Source: Pedobacter gandavensis (GTDB lineage: Bacteria; Bacteroidota; Bacteroidia; Sphingobacteriales; Sphingobacteriaceae). Taken from it: 64,000 nucleotides of DNA. The stretch covers positions 372,001-436,000 of the forward strand of contig NZ_WNXC01000002.1 of assembly GCF_014172405.1 (NCBI RefSeq), given 5' to 3'. The notes under the pieces were generated by a model. That model was not told where the DNA came from. It did no database searches and saw only the letters and a list, made by a program, of their open reading frames with translations. A program made the translations under genes and the position numbers. Positions 32,300 to 42,700 of this stretch are shown here, piece after piece. Position 1 is the stretch's first letter; each line of letters opens with the position of its first letter.

Positions 32300-35200
32300 A
32301 TGTCTGTATCCCTTACTACATCTCCAGCTGCAATAGCATTCAGTGCTGATCAAATCTTTGCAAAATTCACTTGCACAAATTACATTCAGCAGTTGGGTGA
32401 TTTTTCAGTAAATGAACTGGATGTTTTACAACCAATGATTCCTGGAACTTCGTTGAGAATAAGATACTCTGGTGTTGATATCAGCATGATGGCAAGTCCT
32501 AATCCTGATGATACCGGCAAAGAGTTCTTGTCGGGTACAAGTTCTTCCCAGGCCTTGTTACCTTATTTTAAATCTAATTATTCTTTAAGTAGAGATTTTG
32601 AAATTACTGCTCCAGCTTCAAACAAGATTCGTTTTACAGCTCGAACTAAAAAACTTGGATATAATTTTACTGGCAATACTTCTGCATACTTCTCATTAAT
32701 TAATCGGACACCAGGCACAGTACAGATTTTAAGACCGAAGTATGCAGTCTTTTTCAGGCTTTATATAGAAAATAAGGATAACACCGGTTTTAACCTATTC
32801 TATACAACAAAGCTTCCTATTCTCGGTGGAAATGGGCAAACTGAGATCAGCATAGGTGATAAATTACATAATGAGATCATGATGGATCTTAGATCTGATT
32901 TTTCAGATATCCCACAGGATCACCCATTGTTGTGTAAAGCGTCATGCCGAAAGTATTATTTTGAATTTGCTGAGAGTTTTGGTGATGTAGAAGAAGTCAA
33001 GAAAATTCAAAAATCACCAGAGTTTACCGTGTTGCATGGGGGCTTATCTTATGTAGCGCAATTCAATAGCACTATGTTAAGCTTAATTGCGCCTGGTGCC
33101 GCTGATACCGATCGCTTTTTAAAACAGGGAAATGTAACGGTATACACCAGGACGAATCAACCACAGTACCTTTATTTTTTTAACACTAGAGCATCAGCTC
33201 CCGGTGCAGTTATCAGGGCCAAATTTCATTTAAAAGATGGCACAGAAGTATTAAAGTCATTGGGAACTTTTGATTTGGAAACATTGAGAAAATATGCTTT
33301 CAATCTACGTTTCGATGACATCACTACTCCTAACGAATTTGCAGGTCAAAGAGTCATAAAATATGAGGTTTGGCTGGAGACTGCTGCTGGAGAAAAAAGA
33401 TCTGAAATCAGGACCTATTTCATGAACTTTGAATATCGGGAATTTGCCAGGTACTTTCTATCCTGGTCAAGCTTTGGTTCATTAGATTCTCATCTATGCT
33501 ACGGAAAAGGGAATAGTGAATTTGAGCTATTTCAAAAGGATGCTACAAAAACACTGCCTTTTGGGTATGATATTAAGCACGGAAATTCTATCTCATTTGA
33601 TCTAAAGCTGAAAAGCTCCTTTAAGGTGGCGACCGGGTGGATGTCAAAAAGGGAAATGCTATTAAATAGAGATTTCTTCCTCTCCCCTTTTAAGTATCGC
33701 TACACTGGTGGGCTTATGCTGCCCATAAAAATAGAGAGTAAAACTATTTCGGAAAATAAAGATGGTGAGAATCTATATAGCCAACTCTTTGATTACTCCT
33801 ACCAGTTCGAAGATCATAACTTCACAGAAGGTGACAATGAAGATTCCGGAGTAAGTGCCGGGGATTTTTTTTTTAACTCAGATCCAGTAATTGGAAACCC
33901 AGCCGATGGACTAACAGAAAAAGACCCTACTGTACCTCGTTGGGTGAAATCGATTACCCAATCAGATATTGATAGGTGGAATGCAGGCGGCTCTGGTGGC
34001 GGAGGTGGTGATTTCTCAAATTATTATACAAAGTTGGAGATTAAGAATCTATATGCAGGATTCCCAGCAATTGAGGGATACAACAAATCAAATTGGGATA
34101 ATTCATTTAGTTGGGGTAATCATGCCGGTTTATACCAGCCTTTGGAAAATCAGCGATTGAGCACGCAAAACTTAGTAGATTTTAACGAAATAACGGCTAC
34201 AAATAAGCTTTTCATTCCAGCTACCGGAACTCGCAAATGGAAAATTTATGTTGATGAGCAGGGAAGTGGTGGTGGCGCTATTGCTCCTCCTGTAGTTTCC
34301 TCACTATGGGATTTAACCAATACCTTAAGATCTGGATCTGAGCAAAACAACCAGGTACTTTCTTATGATGCATTAACCGGAAGGTGGACGAATAAGACGA
34401 TCAACGTAGATGTGGATTTAAGTTCCTATGCTAAACGCGACGGAAGCAATGTAAATGGCAACTGGAACATTAATATTTTAGGAAATGCCTATTCAGCGAC
34501 TATGTGGGGAGGTCAAGAGTTTAGCGGAGGAAGCACGAATCTCACTCCTAATTATTTATTGGGAGCATACCCGGGGGGAAAGTCATGGTATGTTGATGCT
34601 TTTGCATTAAGAAGCTTTATCGGATCACCACCAGGTGGTGAAACTTGGCAGAGTGTGATGAATAGAGGTTCCGGGATTTCAAATACAGCCTTTTTTGGTG
34701 GTAATTCAAGGCCTACTGGTAATATTTCAGGAAAAGCGGTATATATAGAACAGAGTGGAGGATATGGGACAGTAGGTTCTTACGATTTTGATTGGAGCGT
34801 TGGCGTTCCGTTGTTAATACAGCCAGCAGGCGGAACTGTAAGTATAGGATACACAACAGATAAAGGATATACCTTGGCTGTTAATGGTAGAGGTATATTT
34901 AACGGCGGTGTATTTAATGAAGGAAATGAGAGCACCTACGGCTTAAGAGTGTCCGATTCAAGAGCTTTAGATAAAGGCATTCTATTAGGTCACAATCCAT
35001 TATCCAATATTGGATTTATCTCATCGATTCATGATGGGGTGGCATGGCAATCTATATCAATAAATCCTAATGGAGGTAATTTGATGGTCGGATTTTCAAC
35101 AGATCAGGGCTACAATATTGCGGTGAATGGAAGTGGCCTTTTTACTAGAAATATATTGATTTCTGGTGATTACGGGCAAGGCTATCAGCTAGAAGACGGA

Positions 35201-35656
35201 TTCGGAATAAATAGAAGGCCGGGCTGGACTCAATTTACTTATCAAAACATTGAAAGGTTAGCTATTGATGGTAATGGAATCCAGGTTAACGGTCAATCAC
35301 GTTCTACCGATGGATTTAAATCTTATACCCATAAAGGAATAGCTGGTGATTACGATGCAAATGGAACAACTGATAAAATAATTTGGACTATTGGCGATTC
35401 TTGGAATGAGGTAACCGCAATGTATGGAATTGGGTATTCTTATGCTACAAAATATGGCAATGCTCACCAGATAGTTTTTAGGTTAGCTGGGAATGTCAAA
35501 GCGTCAATAGTATTGAGTGATGGTTCTGCCTATTTCGACGGATCTGTCACCGCTCCTGTCATTAAAGCAACAAACAAACTTTTTATCCCGGAAAAAGATT
35601 CAGGAGGCCAACCGAATGGGGTTCTTTGGCAAATTTACATTCAACGAAATCAATAA
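32300..35656 (+). CDS. Large tail or tail-fibre protein
   Basis: 1118 residues. The N-terminal about 560 residues are beta-rich and probably bind the tail. A glycine hinge (SGGGGG at about 567-572) leads to a fibre-like part with motifs such as YNKSNWDNSFSWGNHAGLY and two repeated units (GYTTDKGYTLAVNGRGIF and GFSTDQGYNIAVNGSGLF). The segment ATNKLFIP occurs twice, at about residue 635 and near the C-terminus. It is the likely receptor-facing fibre; it is not a DGR target. The stop overlaps the next start by 1 nt. Confidence 0.65.
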   Translation: MSVSLTTSPAAIAFSADQIFAKFTCTNYIQQLGDFSVNELDVLQPMIPGTSLRIRYSGVDISMMASPNPDDTGKEFLSGTSSSQALLPYFKSNYSLSRDFEITAPASNKIRFTARTKKLGYNFTGNTSAYFSLINRTPGTVQILRPKYAVFFRLYIENKDNTGFNLFYTTKLPILGGNGQTEISIGDKLHNEIMMDLRSDFSDIPQDHPLLCKASCRKYYFEFAESFGDVEEVKKIQKSPEFTVLHGGLSYVAQFNSTMLSLIAPGAADTDRFLKQGNVTVYTRTNQPQYLYFFNTRASAPGAVIRAKFHLKDGTEVLKSLGTFDLETLRKYAFNLRFDDITTPNEFAGQRVIKYEVWLETAAGEKRSEIRTYFMNFEYREFARYFLSWSSFGSLDSHLCYGKGNSEFELFQKDATKTLPFGYDIKHGNSISFDLKLKSSFKVATGWMSKREMLLNRDFFLSPFKYRYTGGLMLPIKIESKTISENKDGENLYSQLFDYSYQFEDHNFTEGDNEDSGVSAGDFFFNSDPVIGNPADGLTEKDPTVPRWVKSITQSDIDRWNAGGSGGGGGDFSNYYTKLEIKNLYAGFPAIEGYNKSNWDNSFSWGNHAGLYQPLENQRLSTQNLVDFNEITATNKLFIPATGTRKWKIYVDEQGSGGGAIAPPVVSSLWDLTNTLRSGSEQNNQVLSYDALTGRWTNKTINVDVDLSSYAKRDGSNVNGNWNINILGNAYSATMWGGQEFSGGSTNLTPNYLLGAYPGGKSWYVDAFALRSFIGSPPGGETWQSVMNRGSGISNTAFFGGNSRPTGNISGKAVYIEQSGGYGTVGSYDFDWSVGVPLLIQPAGGTVSIGYTTDKGYTLAVNGRGIFNGGVFNEGNESTYGLRVSDSRALDKGILLGHNPLSNIGFISSIHDGVAWQSISINPNGGNLMVGFSTDQGYNIAVNGSGLFTRNILISGDYGQGYQLEDGFGINRRPGWTQFTYQNIERLAIDGNGIQVNGQSRSTDGFKSYTHKGIAGDYDANGTTDKIIWTIGDSWNEVTAMYGIGYSYATKYGNAHQIVFRLAGNVKASIVLSDGSAYFDGSVTAPVIKATNKLFIPEKDSGGQPNGVLWQIYIQRNQ

Positions 35657-36960
35657 TGGCAGCACCTAGCACAGCATATTTATTTGGTGGTACAGCCACA
35701 TTTCCGATGCACATTGAGGGAGAAATAAAACTGGACTGTTATCCGGCTTTATTTCTCGCTGAGCATGGGAATTATATTAAACAAAGGTTCTTTTTGGACG
35801 CGCTTTTGGTCATAGATAATGAACAAGGTGACAAAGCTTTCTTAGGCCTGATCGAATACGCCTCTGCAAACTGGTTTATGCATTCAAAACCGAGGTTATC
35901 CAAGGGGATGCTTGCAAAAGATGAGTCTACCAAATACGCCATACTAAATGACGCCGGGTTAAATACATTTGGATTGCCTCAGTTTGTATCCAGAGAAGGT
36001 AGCGCGGTTAACTATATCGAATTTACCGTGGCGCTATTACAACCTTGGTATGGTACAGTGACCAGCTTCGAAATAGAATTTTGGGCAGGAGGCTCGAGGG
36101 TCACATCAATAACCATGGACCTGGCTAATTTTATACCTAATTATGATTTTGGGGACTCATTGGAAGCTTATTCTCCCGCATTGGACATTACCAGAGCAAG
36201 GGCATATAAAGTACAGCTAAGCCCGGCTTTAGATGTCGCTGCTCTGGATAATATGAGCTATGATCTTAAATTCATCATGGGTGATGAGCTTTTTTACAAG
36301 GAGCAGCTTAAAACAGTGAACTTCCCATTATCAGCACCAGTTAGCGTTCTTTCATTAAAACTACGTCCTCAAGGTGGGTGTGAAACGTCAACAGAGATAA
36401 GCAAAGCGTTGTTCACTGAAATTGAACGAGTAAGATTATTACCTGGCCTGCCAGATCCACCACGTATTATATACAGAGAGCCTAATGGTCAATATGTATG
36501 GTGTTCTCAGGATATCAATGATTATTCAACAGTTTTTTACTCAGACACCAACCTATCAGTTCGAGCAAATGGGTGGTTTTTTGGTGGATGGGATAATTAC
36601 GTTGTAGAGGTGCAAAACGGACTTCAAGGGCAAAGATTCCTATGCCAACCAGTGGTTATTGTTCCACCGCGTGATATCTCAAGGTTCTCAATTCAGGTTG
36701 ATAGAGTTGATGTAAGTGGAAATGGAAGAATTGCATCAGTATCATTCACGGTTAGACGAAACTTAGACAATGGCGGCGATTCAGGCGATGTTGGGGTTAA
36801 CTTTAAAATTGATGATGGGCATGCGATCACATTAGGCTCTTGGTTTTTGTCTGCAGGATCGACACAAGCATCCGGCACAATTGACCACACAATAGGGAAG
36901 CCTAACGAATTCACAGGCGTAACAGCATCTATTCAGTCATTAAATTGGGATGTTGCATAA
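35656..36960 (+). CDS. Tail-associated protein, unknown
   Basis: 434 residues from the ATG at 35656. The N-terminal half is beta-rich and resembles the N-terminal part of tail proteins; the C-terminal 100 residues look like a small beta-sandwich (VSFTVRRNLDNGGDSGDVGVNFKIDDG). Overlap with the upstream gene suggests joint assembly into the fibre or baseplate. Confidence 0.5.
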   Translation: MAAPSTAYLFGGTATFPMHIEGEIKLDCYPALFLAEHGNYIKQRFFLDALLVIDNEQGDKAFLGLIEYASANWFMHSKPRLSKGMLAKDESTKYAILNDAGLNTFGLPQFVSREGSAVNYIEFTVALLQPWYGTVTSFEIEFWAGGSRVTSITMDLANFIPNYDFGDSLEAYSPALDITRARAYKVQLSPALDVAALDNMSYDLKFIMGDELFYKEQLKTVNFPLSAPVSVLSLKLRPQGGCETSTEISKALFTEIERVRLLPGLPDPPRIIYREPNGQYVWCSQDINDYSTVFYSDTNLSVRANGWFFGGWDNYVVEVQNGLQGQRFLCQPVVIVPPRDISRFSIQVDRVDVSGNGRIASVSFTVRRNLDNGGDSGDVGVNFKIDDGHAITLGSWFLSAGSTQASGTIDHTIGKPNEFTGVTASIQSLNWDVA

Positions 36961-36970
36961 AGAAAAAAAT

Positions 36971-37351
36971 ATGGAAAATTATGAAGTAGTATTAGTCTCA
37001 GATGCTCAAGGAGCTGTCTTGAAGGCAACGGAAATCACCTTAAACTTTCAAGGTGTAATTAACATGGATACCCGTGCTAAAGGTAACATGACGACAGTGA
37101 GCTTTACTGTTGATGGGAATCAAGAGTCGGTATTGCGTGATGGCACCTTAGTCTCCGGACCGCTGAAGCAGATGGCGATCCGAGGGGAAGAACTGGAGGT
37201 TTTAATCTCAAAAATGGCTGAAGGTCCGGAAAAAGTTAAATCCATAGCGAAGCTCGCTATCTGGAAAACATTCAACACATCGCTTCAAACAGCCCTAACT
37301 ACGGCAATGAAAGCACAATACTTATTAGATAATCCTTTAACACAAGCATAA
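36971..37351 (+). CDS. Small tail-region protein, unknown
   Basis: 126 residues from the ATG at 36971. A beta-rich first half is followed by a helical C-terminus. It lies directly before the tail-assembly chaperone candidate, where major tail or tail-tube-like proteins may be found; no family recognised. Confidence 0.5.
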   Translation: MENYEVVLVSDAQGAVLKATEITLNFQGVINMDTRAKGNMTTVSFTVDGNQESVLRDGTLVSGPLKQMAIRGEELEVLISKMAEGPEKVKSIAKLAIWKTFNTSLQTALTTAMKAQYLLDNPLTQA

Positions 37352-37353
37352 TT

Positions 37354-37773
37354 ATGTCCGGAACTAAAAAGAGTCACTCAGAAACAAAAAAACAAGAAAA
37401 AAATTTGCTGCAGTTTGGACTAATTAAAGTGCTAACAAATTTATTACCTGGCTTTAAGACCCCTACTTATGCCGATATGTTAAGAATAGACGGACTTATG
37501 AAAAAATTCCAGTCCACTTTTGATGAAGAACAAGCGCATATCATTTCAGTTTATGAACAGAATAACCTTCCAAAAGAAGAAGATGTTAATCCGAATCATC
37601 CTTTATTTAGGCAAATAAATGAAGAGTTCAGCATAGGACTAAGCAGCCTGGCTCTGACAGAAATTCAAAAGTTCACATTATCAGAATTTAACAACTCTGT
37701 TGATGGGTTGGCTTTCAATTATCATGAAAGATCATTACTGCAGAAATATTTGGTCATTGAAGAGAAAGTCTAA
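37354..37773 (+). CDS. Candidate tail-assembly chaperone
   Basis: 139 residues, acidic and helical after a basic start. It stands two genes upstream of the tape measure, close to where siphovirus tail-assembly chaperones lie. No slippery frameshift sequence was recognised at its end. Confidence 0.4.
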   Translation: MSGTKKSHSETKKQEKNLLQFGLIKVLTNLLPGFKTPTYADMLRIDGLMKKFQSTFDEEQAHIISVYEQNNLPKEEDVNPNHPLFRQINEEFSIGLSSLALTEIQKFTLSEFNNSVDGLAFNYHERSLLQKYLVIEEKV

Positions 37774-37784
37774 TCCTTTTTAAT

Positions 37785-39656
37785 ATGGAGATTATTAATG
37801 AACGTGGCCAAATACTTGAATTATCTGACCGTACATCTCTAAGCGTAGAGAGGTACAATTCCCTATTTAATAGCTCAGATAAATTACTTCAGGATACAAT
37901 ATATCCAGATAAAACTGGCCTAACTGAGAGCAACAAAGTTTTTATTGGTAATGGTCACCTGGTAGAAATATCAAATGATGCCTATAGTTTACCTGTTAAA
38001 ATTGTAGTATCAGGCTCAACATTTTTCTCAGGAATCATGGTTTACCGCATAACAAATAACGAAATCTCATTTGAATTGCGAGTGAATTTCGGCTCAATTG
38101 CCAATAAACTGAAAACAACCAACGTACGGGATATTTATACCGAGGACTCATATTTCCCTGGGACAAGCTCTGGCACAATTCTACCCCTCATGTTAGATAC
38201 AGCTAAGAACCCGAATAACTATCCTTATGTGTTTTTCCCTGTATGGAATGACAATTGGGTTGATAGTGCTAGTGTTGTTGCAGCTAATAGTCCATTCGTG
38301 AACGCATGGGATCATAATCTTCAGAAGTTCTCTGGAACGACTGTTAATGTACCATACTGGCGGTTGTCATATGTGATTTCAAAAATCATAGAGTATCTGC
38401 AATTTAATGTAGAAGGAAATTATTTCACTGATCCTATTGAACAGGAGATATACCTTTTTACGCTTCTAGGCGTATTTCCAAGATGGAATGGCATACTTTC
38501 GAGTACGTCTCATCTTCCTGATTTGATGATTAATGAGTTTCTTAAACAAATTATTGAACGCAAAAGGATCTCCTTTGATATTGATAGTTTTACAAATACC
38601 GTTACGATTGAAACAGCTCAATCCATTTTATCTGATCCAGAATTTATAGACATTAGTGATTACATTGAAAGTATCCAGGAAATCTCCGTGCCGGAGAAAA
38701 AAGGTTATAAAATCACTTTAAAACTTAATGAAAATGACGACTCATGGAATACCGGAACTTCAGATAAAAAGGTTTTTCAAGCTCCTTATATTCTTAATGT
38801 AGGGTCAAAAGAAAATGTAATTGAGATGTCTGTGGGCACTTTAAGGATGAAAAAGGATACACTTTATACCTATCCAATGAATAAGGAACTGGTAAAGCAA
38901 ACCTATTTTGATAATAATTGGCCACTTACATTATTGCGGTATAAAGGAATGAAAAATCTCTCTGGAGGTAAGGTGTTTCCTGAAGCCACCCCTCTGAATC
39001 TAGATTTATCAGATGCTGAGTGGTACCAGTTTTTAAATGATAGTAAACCCGTTACAATTATCGCCAACATCCCTCCATCGATTCTGGCCAAGATGAAGCC
39101 GTCTATAAAACTTCGATGCATATCTGAACAGGGCATTCATTTCCTTGTAATCCCTGAGAAAATCAGCTACAATTTGACTCCAGGAATTACTGAATTTGTA
39201 CAAAAAGTAAAGATCGATGCCAGAATTGTAACTACTTCCTATGAAACCAAAGTAGATATCGAGGCCGTAATCCCTGAACAGCTTGTCCAGGAGATGTTCT
39301 TGGTTAAATTTAAAGCATTTTGGGATCCAGAAGTTTATGATTTCCAATCTTTGAAAATAGAAAGGATCCCAGAGGTAGGTAGCACTGGAGTTTTCGGATA
39401 CACGACAATTAAATATCCTACTGATGAGGCTGGAGCTGGTGGGTCAATTGGCACCACATTCGCCACTGCTGGTAATAGGATTGACATTGAATATCGATCT
39501 GAGTTTAGACTTTATACAGATGTAAAACCAAGATATTACTTGCGATGGGGCAGAAAAGGGACGTTTACTGAAAAATCTGGGTATTATACTTTTGATCGAA
39601 TAGCTGGAGTACCATGGCCAGAGGAAGGCGATAAACCTATTTGGATAGTGTTCTAA
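37785..39656 (+). CDS. Large tail/baseplate protein
   Basis: 623 residues, beta-rich, with a repeated long-strand pattern (…VKIVVSGSTFFSGIMVYRI… early; …FEVDIEAVIPEQ…-like region late). It lies between the small tail proteins and the tape measure gene and probably forms part of the distal tail or baseplate hub. A 62-bp gap with a late promoter follows. Confidence 0.5.
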   Translation: MEIINERGQILELSDRTSLSVERYNSLFNSSDKLLQDTIYPDKTGLTESNKVFIGNGHLVEISNDAYSLPVKIVVSGSTFFSGIMVYRITNNEISFELRVNFGSIANKLKTTNVRDIYTEDSYFPGTSSGTILPLMLDTAKNPNNYPYVFFPVWNDNWVDSASVVAANSPFVNAWDHNLQKFSGTTVNVPYWRLSYVISKIIEYLQFNVEGNYFTDPIEQEIYLFTLLGVFPRWNGILSSTSHLPDLMINEFLKQIIERKRISFDIDSFTNTVTIETAQSILSDPEFIDISDYIESIQEISVPEKKGYKITLKLNENDDSWNTGTSDKKVFQAPYILNVGSKENVIEMSVGTLRMKKDTLYTYPMNKELVKQTYFDNNWPLTLLRYKGMKNLSGGKVFPEATPLNLDLSDAEWYQFLNDSKPVTIIANIPPSILAKMKPSIKLRCISEQGIHFLVIPEKISYNLTPGITEFVQKVKIDARIVTTSYETKVDIEAVIPEQLVQEMFLVKFKAFWDPEVYDFQSLKIERIPEVGSTGVFGYTTIKYPTDEAGAGGSIGTTFATAGNRIDIEYRSEFRLYTDVKPRYYLRWGRKGTFTEKSGYYTFDRIAGVPWPEEGDKPIWIVF

Positions 39657-39663
39657 CACCAAT

Positions 39664-39699
39664 TGTCGTTTTTTAGAGAACCAATTGCAGTGAGATTAG
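39664..39699 (+). promoter_or_regulatory. Candidate late promoter 6
   Basis: TGTCGTTTTTT (39664-39674) with GAGATTAG at 39692-39699, the weakest downstream box. The ATG of the tape measure gene is at 39719. A nearby TTATAA may contribute. Confidence 0.45.
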
Positions 39700-39718
39700 T
39701 TATAAAATCTCATCAATA

Positions 39719-42700
39719 ATGGCTACAAAAGACGAAGTAAGAAGGGTATCGATCTACATCAATGGCTCTGAGGCTGAGCTGACATTTAAAGAGCTCGGCC
39801 GTGGCGCTAATAAACTAAAGAATGAACTTGGTCAACTAACCCCAGGAACAGAGGCTTTCAGAAAGAAGGCGGAAGAATTGAGGCAGGTCAATGCTATTCT
39901 GAGTGGGATTAGACAAGAGGTAAATGGAGTCAATGAATCATTTAGTAGTTTAAAGGATAGCATTGATGATGCAAAAAACCTCTTATTAGCCGGTTTTAGT
40001 ATTGATGCTTTAGTTTCTGGAATTCGGGATGTTATAGCGCAAAATGCTGAGCTTTCTGACAGTCTTTCGAATGTTCAAAAAACAACTGGCCTTACCCAGG
40101 CTAGTGTAATCCACTTAAATGATGATTTAAAAAAAATTGATACCAGAACTGCCCAGGAAGATCTCTTAGGGCTGGCAACAGTAGCGGGTAAATTAGGTAT
40201 TAGCGCAGAATCTGATGTGTTGGCATTTGTTAAGGCAGCAGATCAGATCAGTGTTGCTTTAGGAGAAGATCTCGGAGGAGCAGAGGAAGCGGTGAACTCC
40301 TTGGGTAAGCTAACAGATATATTCAAAATCAAAGATGAATATGGTCTAGAGCAATCCTTGCTAAAAGTAGGTTCTGCGATCAATGAACTTGGGGCCGCTG
40401 GTACTGCTAATGAAGGATACCTGGTTAGTTTTGCAAGCCGCATGGCTGGTATAGCTCCAGCTGCAAAAATAAGTGTCGAAAATATTTTGGGATTAGGGGC
40501 CGTAATGGATGAATTATCGCAACCTGTTGAAGCTTCCACTACTGCTATCGGTCAATTTATTGTAGGACTTGGCAAGGATACGGGGAAATTCGCCCAGATA
40601 GCTAAAATGTCGAAGTCTGCCTTCGAGGATCTACTTGGTAAAGATGCCAATGCCGCAATGATTGCTGTGCTGGAGAACGTGAAGTCTACCGGTGGTGGTA
40701 TTCAGGACTTAGCCGACAATATGGGTATGGTTGGTGAAGATGGTGCCAGGGCCGTTACTGCATTAGGTGCTTTATCAAACAATCTCGATCTTTTGAAAAA
40801 ACGCCAAGCATTAGCAAACTGGGAATTTTTACAGGGAACATCACTAACTAATGAATTCAATGTAAAGAATGACAATCTCGCTGCCACACTGGATAAAATG
40901 GGAAAGAAGCTGGCCAACGTATGGACAGACTCTTCGGTCCTCTCAGCAATTACTTCAGTAACCAAACTTATCTTCAACAATATTGATGCAATTGGGTCCT
41001 TTATAAAAGTACTTATGATTGCTGGTATTGCCTGGGGCACTTATGCGCTCTCTGTCCTAATAGCAACAAAGGCCAAGGCAGAGTATATAAAAACGTTAAT
41101 TGCCGCCGAAACCTTAGAGAAATTAAGCATTGTTTCTACTACGGCACTAAGCATGGCTAAGGCTGTTTTAACCGGAAATCTTAGGAAAGCTAAGCAAGAA
41201 TGGCTGTTACTTAATGCCGTTATGGGATCAAACCCTTATGCTTTGGTAATTGCAGGAGTAGTCGCCCTGGGCGCAGCGCTTTACCTTTATTCAAGTAGAT
41301 TGACAGAAGCCGAAAAAGCTCAAAAGACCCTAAATGATATTCAGGTTGAAGCCTCTAGCAGTATTGCTGAAGAAAAAAACAAAATTGACTCTCTCATTGA
41401 TGTGATCAAAAACGAGAACATTGCAAAATCCGATAGAATTTCAAAAGTTAAGGAGCTCAGAGCCATCATGCCTGGATATCTTCAGCATTACTCTGATGAG
41501 GAAATTCTTGCTGGTAAGGCAACAGAAGCAATTGGTAAATACATAAATGCCCTGGAAAGACGTGCTCTTGAAGAGGCCTCATTAAAGAAATTGACCGAAA
41601 TCGATCAGAAAAAAATTGAACTAAATCAGAGAATTGAGGAAGGGCCTGGCTTCATGGATGGTATGAAGAACTTTTATAAACTTGATTTTTCTGGTGACAA
41701 ATTTCGAAAATCCCTTAATGAAGAAATCGAAGGACTGGAGAATCAGAGGAAACTAATTAAGGAAAAAATGAACTCCAGTATCAAAACTGGACTTGCTGAA
41801 ACCAATACAGATAAAAAACCTGATAATTCAATAGGTAAAAGAATTGAAGAGCTTAAAAACCAGATAAGCATTTTAGAAAATGCTTATCAAAAATTAGATG
41901 CGACCGATACCAAAGGCATTACTTCTAATATAAAAAAACGCAGGGAGCTCGAAAAGCAGCTGGAGCAATTAAATGGATCAACTAAAGCTCCTAAAAAGGA
42001 TAAATCCTTAAAAAAAGCGGAGAAATTATTTGATGATGCTGAATTGGAGCGGATTTCCTCTTTAGAAAGAACAGCCCAGGCAATTATGGATAGTTATGCC
42101 AAAGAGCTATCTGAAACCGATGAGCATTTTAGACAATTACAGAAAAAGCATCACACAAACGCACAGGCTGTAGCTCAGATAGAAAAGGAGAGAATCTCAA
42201 AATTACAACAGCTGAATGAGAAATTCCGCAAAGAAGATCTTGCTACTCTTACTGGTATACAGAACGAAATTAGCCAATTAAGTACCGCTGCAATATCAAG
42301 AGATACCGATCGACAATTAGCTGAATTGGAAGAAGCCAGCAGGCTGAAAATCGCTCAACTTGATAAAGAAGACACCGAAGTAAGAGAAAGGGTCACTAAA
42401 CAGAAAGCGTCAATTGATGCTCTTAAAAAATCTGGTAAAAATGATGAGGCTTTAATTTTAGAAGAGGCCGTTGCCCGTGAACTTGATATCCTGGATAAGA
42501 GCGGAAAACTTCGGGAACAATATCTTAAAAGTCAGACTAAAAAGGAAAATGAGATAAAATCTACTGCAGCAGGTAACAAAAGACTTTCAGGACTTGAAGC
42601 TGATGTTGTAAATGCAAATAGTGAAGGAGATGGTAAAAAATCAATCGATGCCCAAATTGCATTACTGGACTTTAAACATCAAATCGAGGTTGAAAAAGCG

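Noticed and set aside
36693..36914. Minus-strand frame inside the tail gene
   Set aside because: Antisense frame within a continuous structural gene, without promoter or start context.
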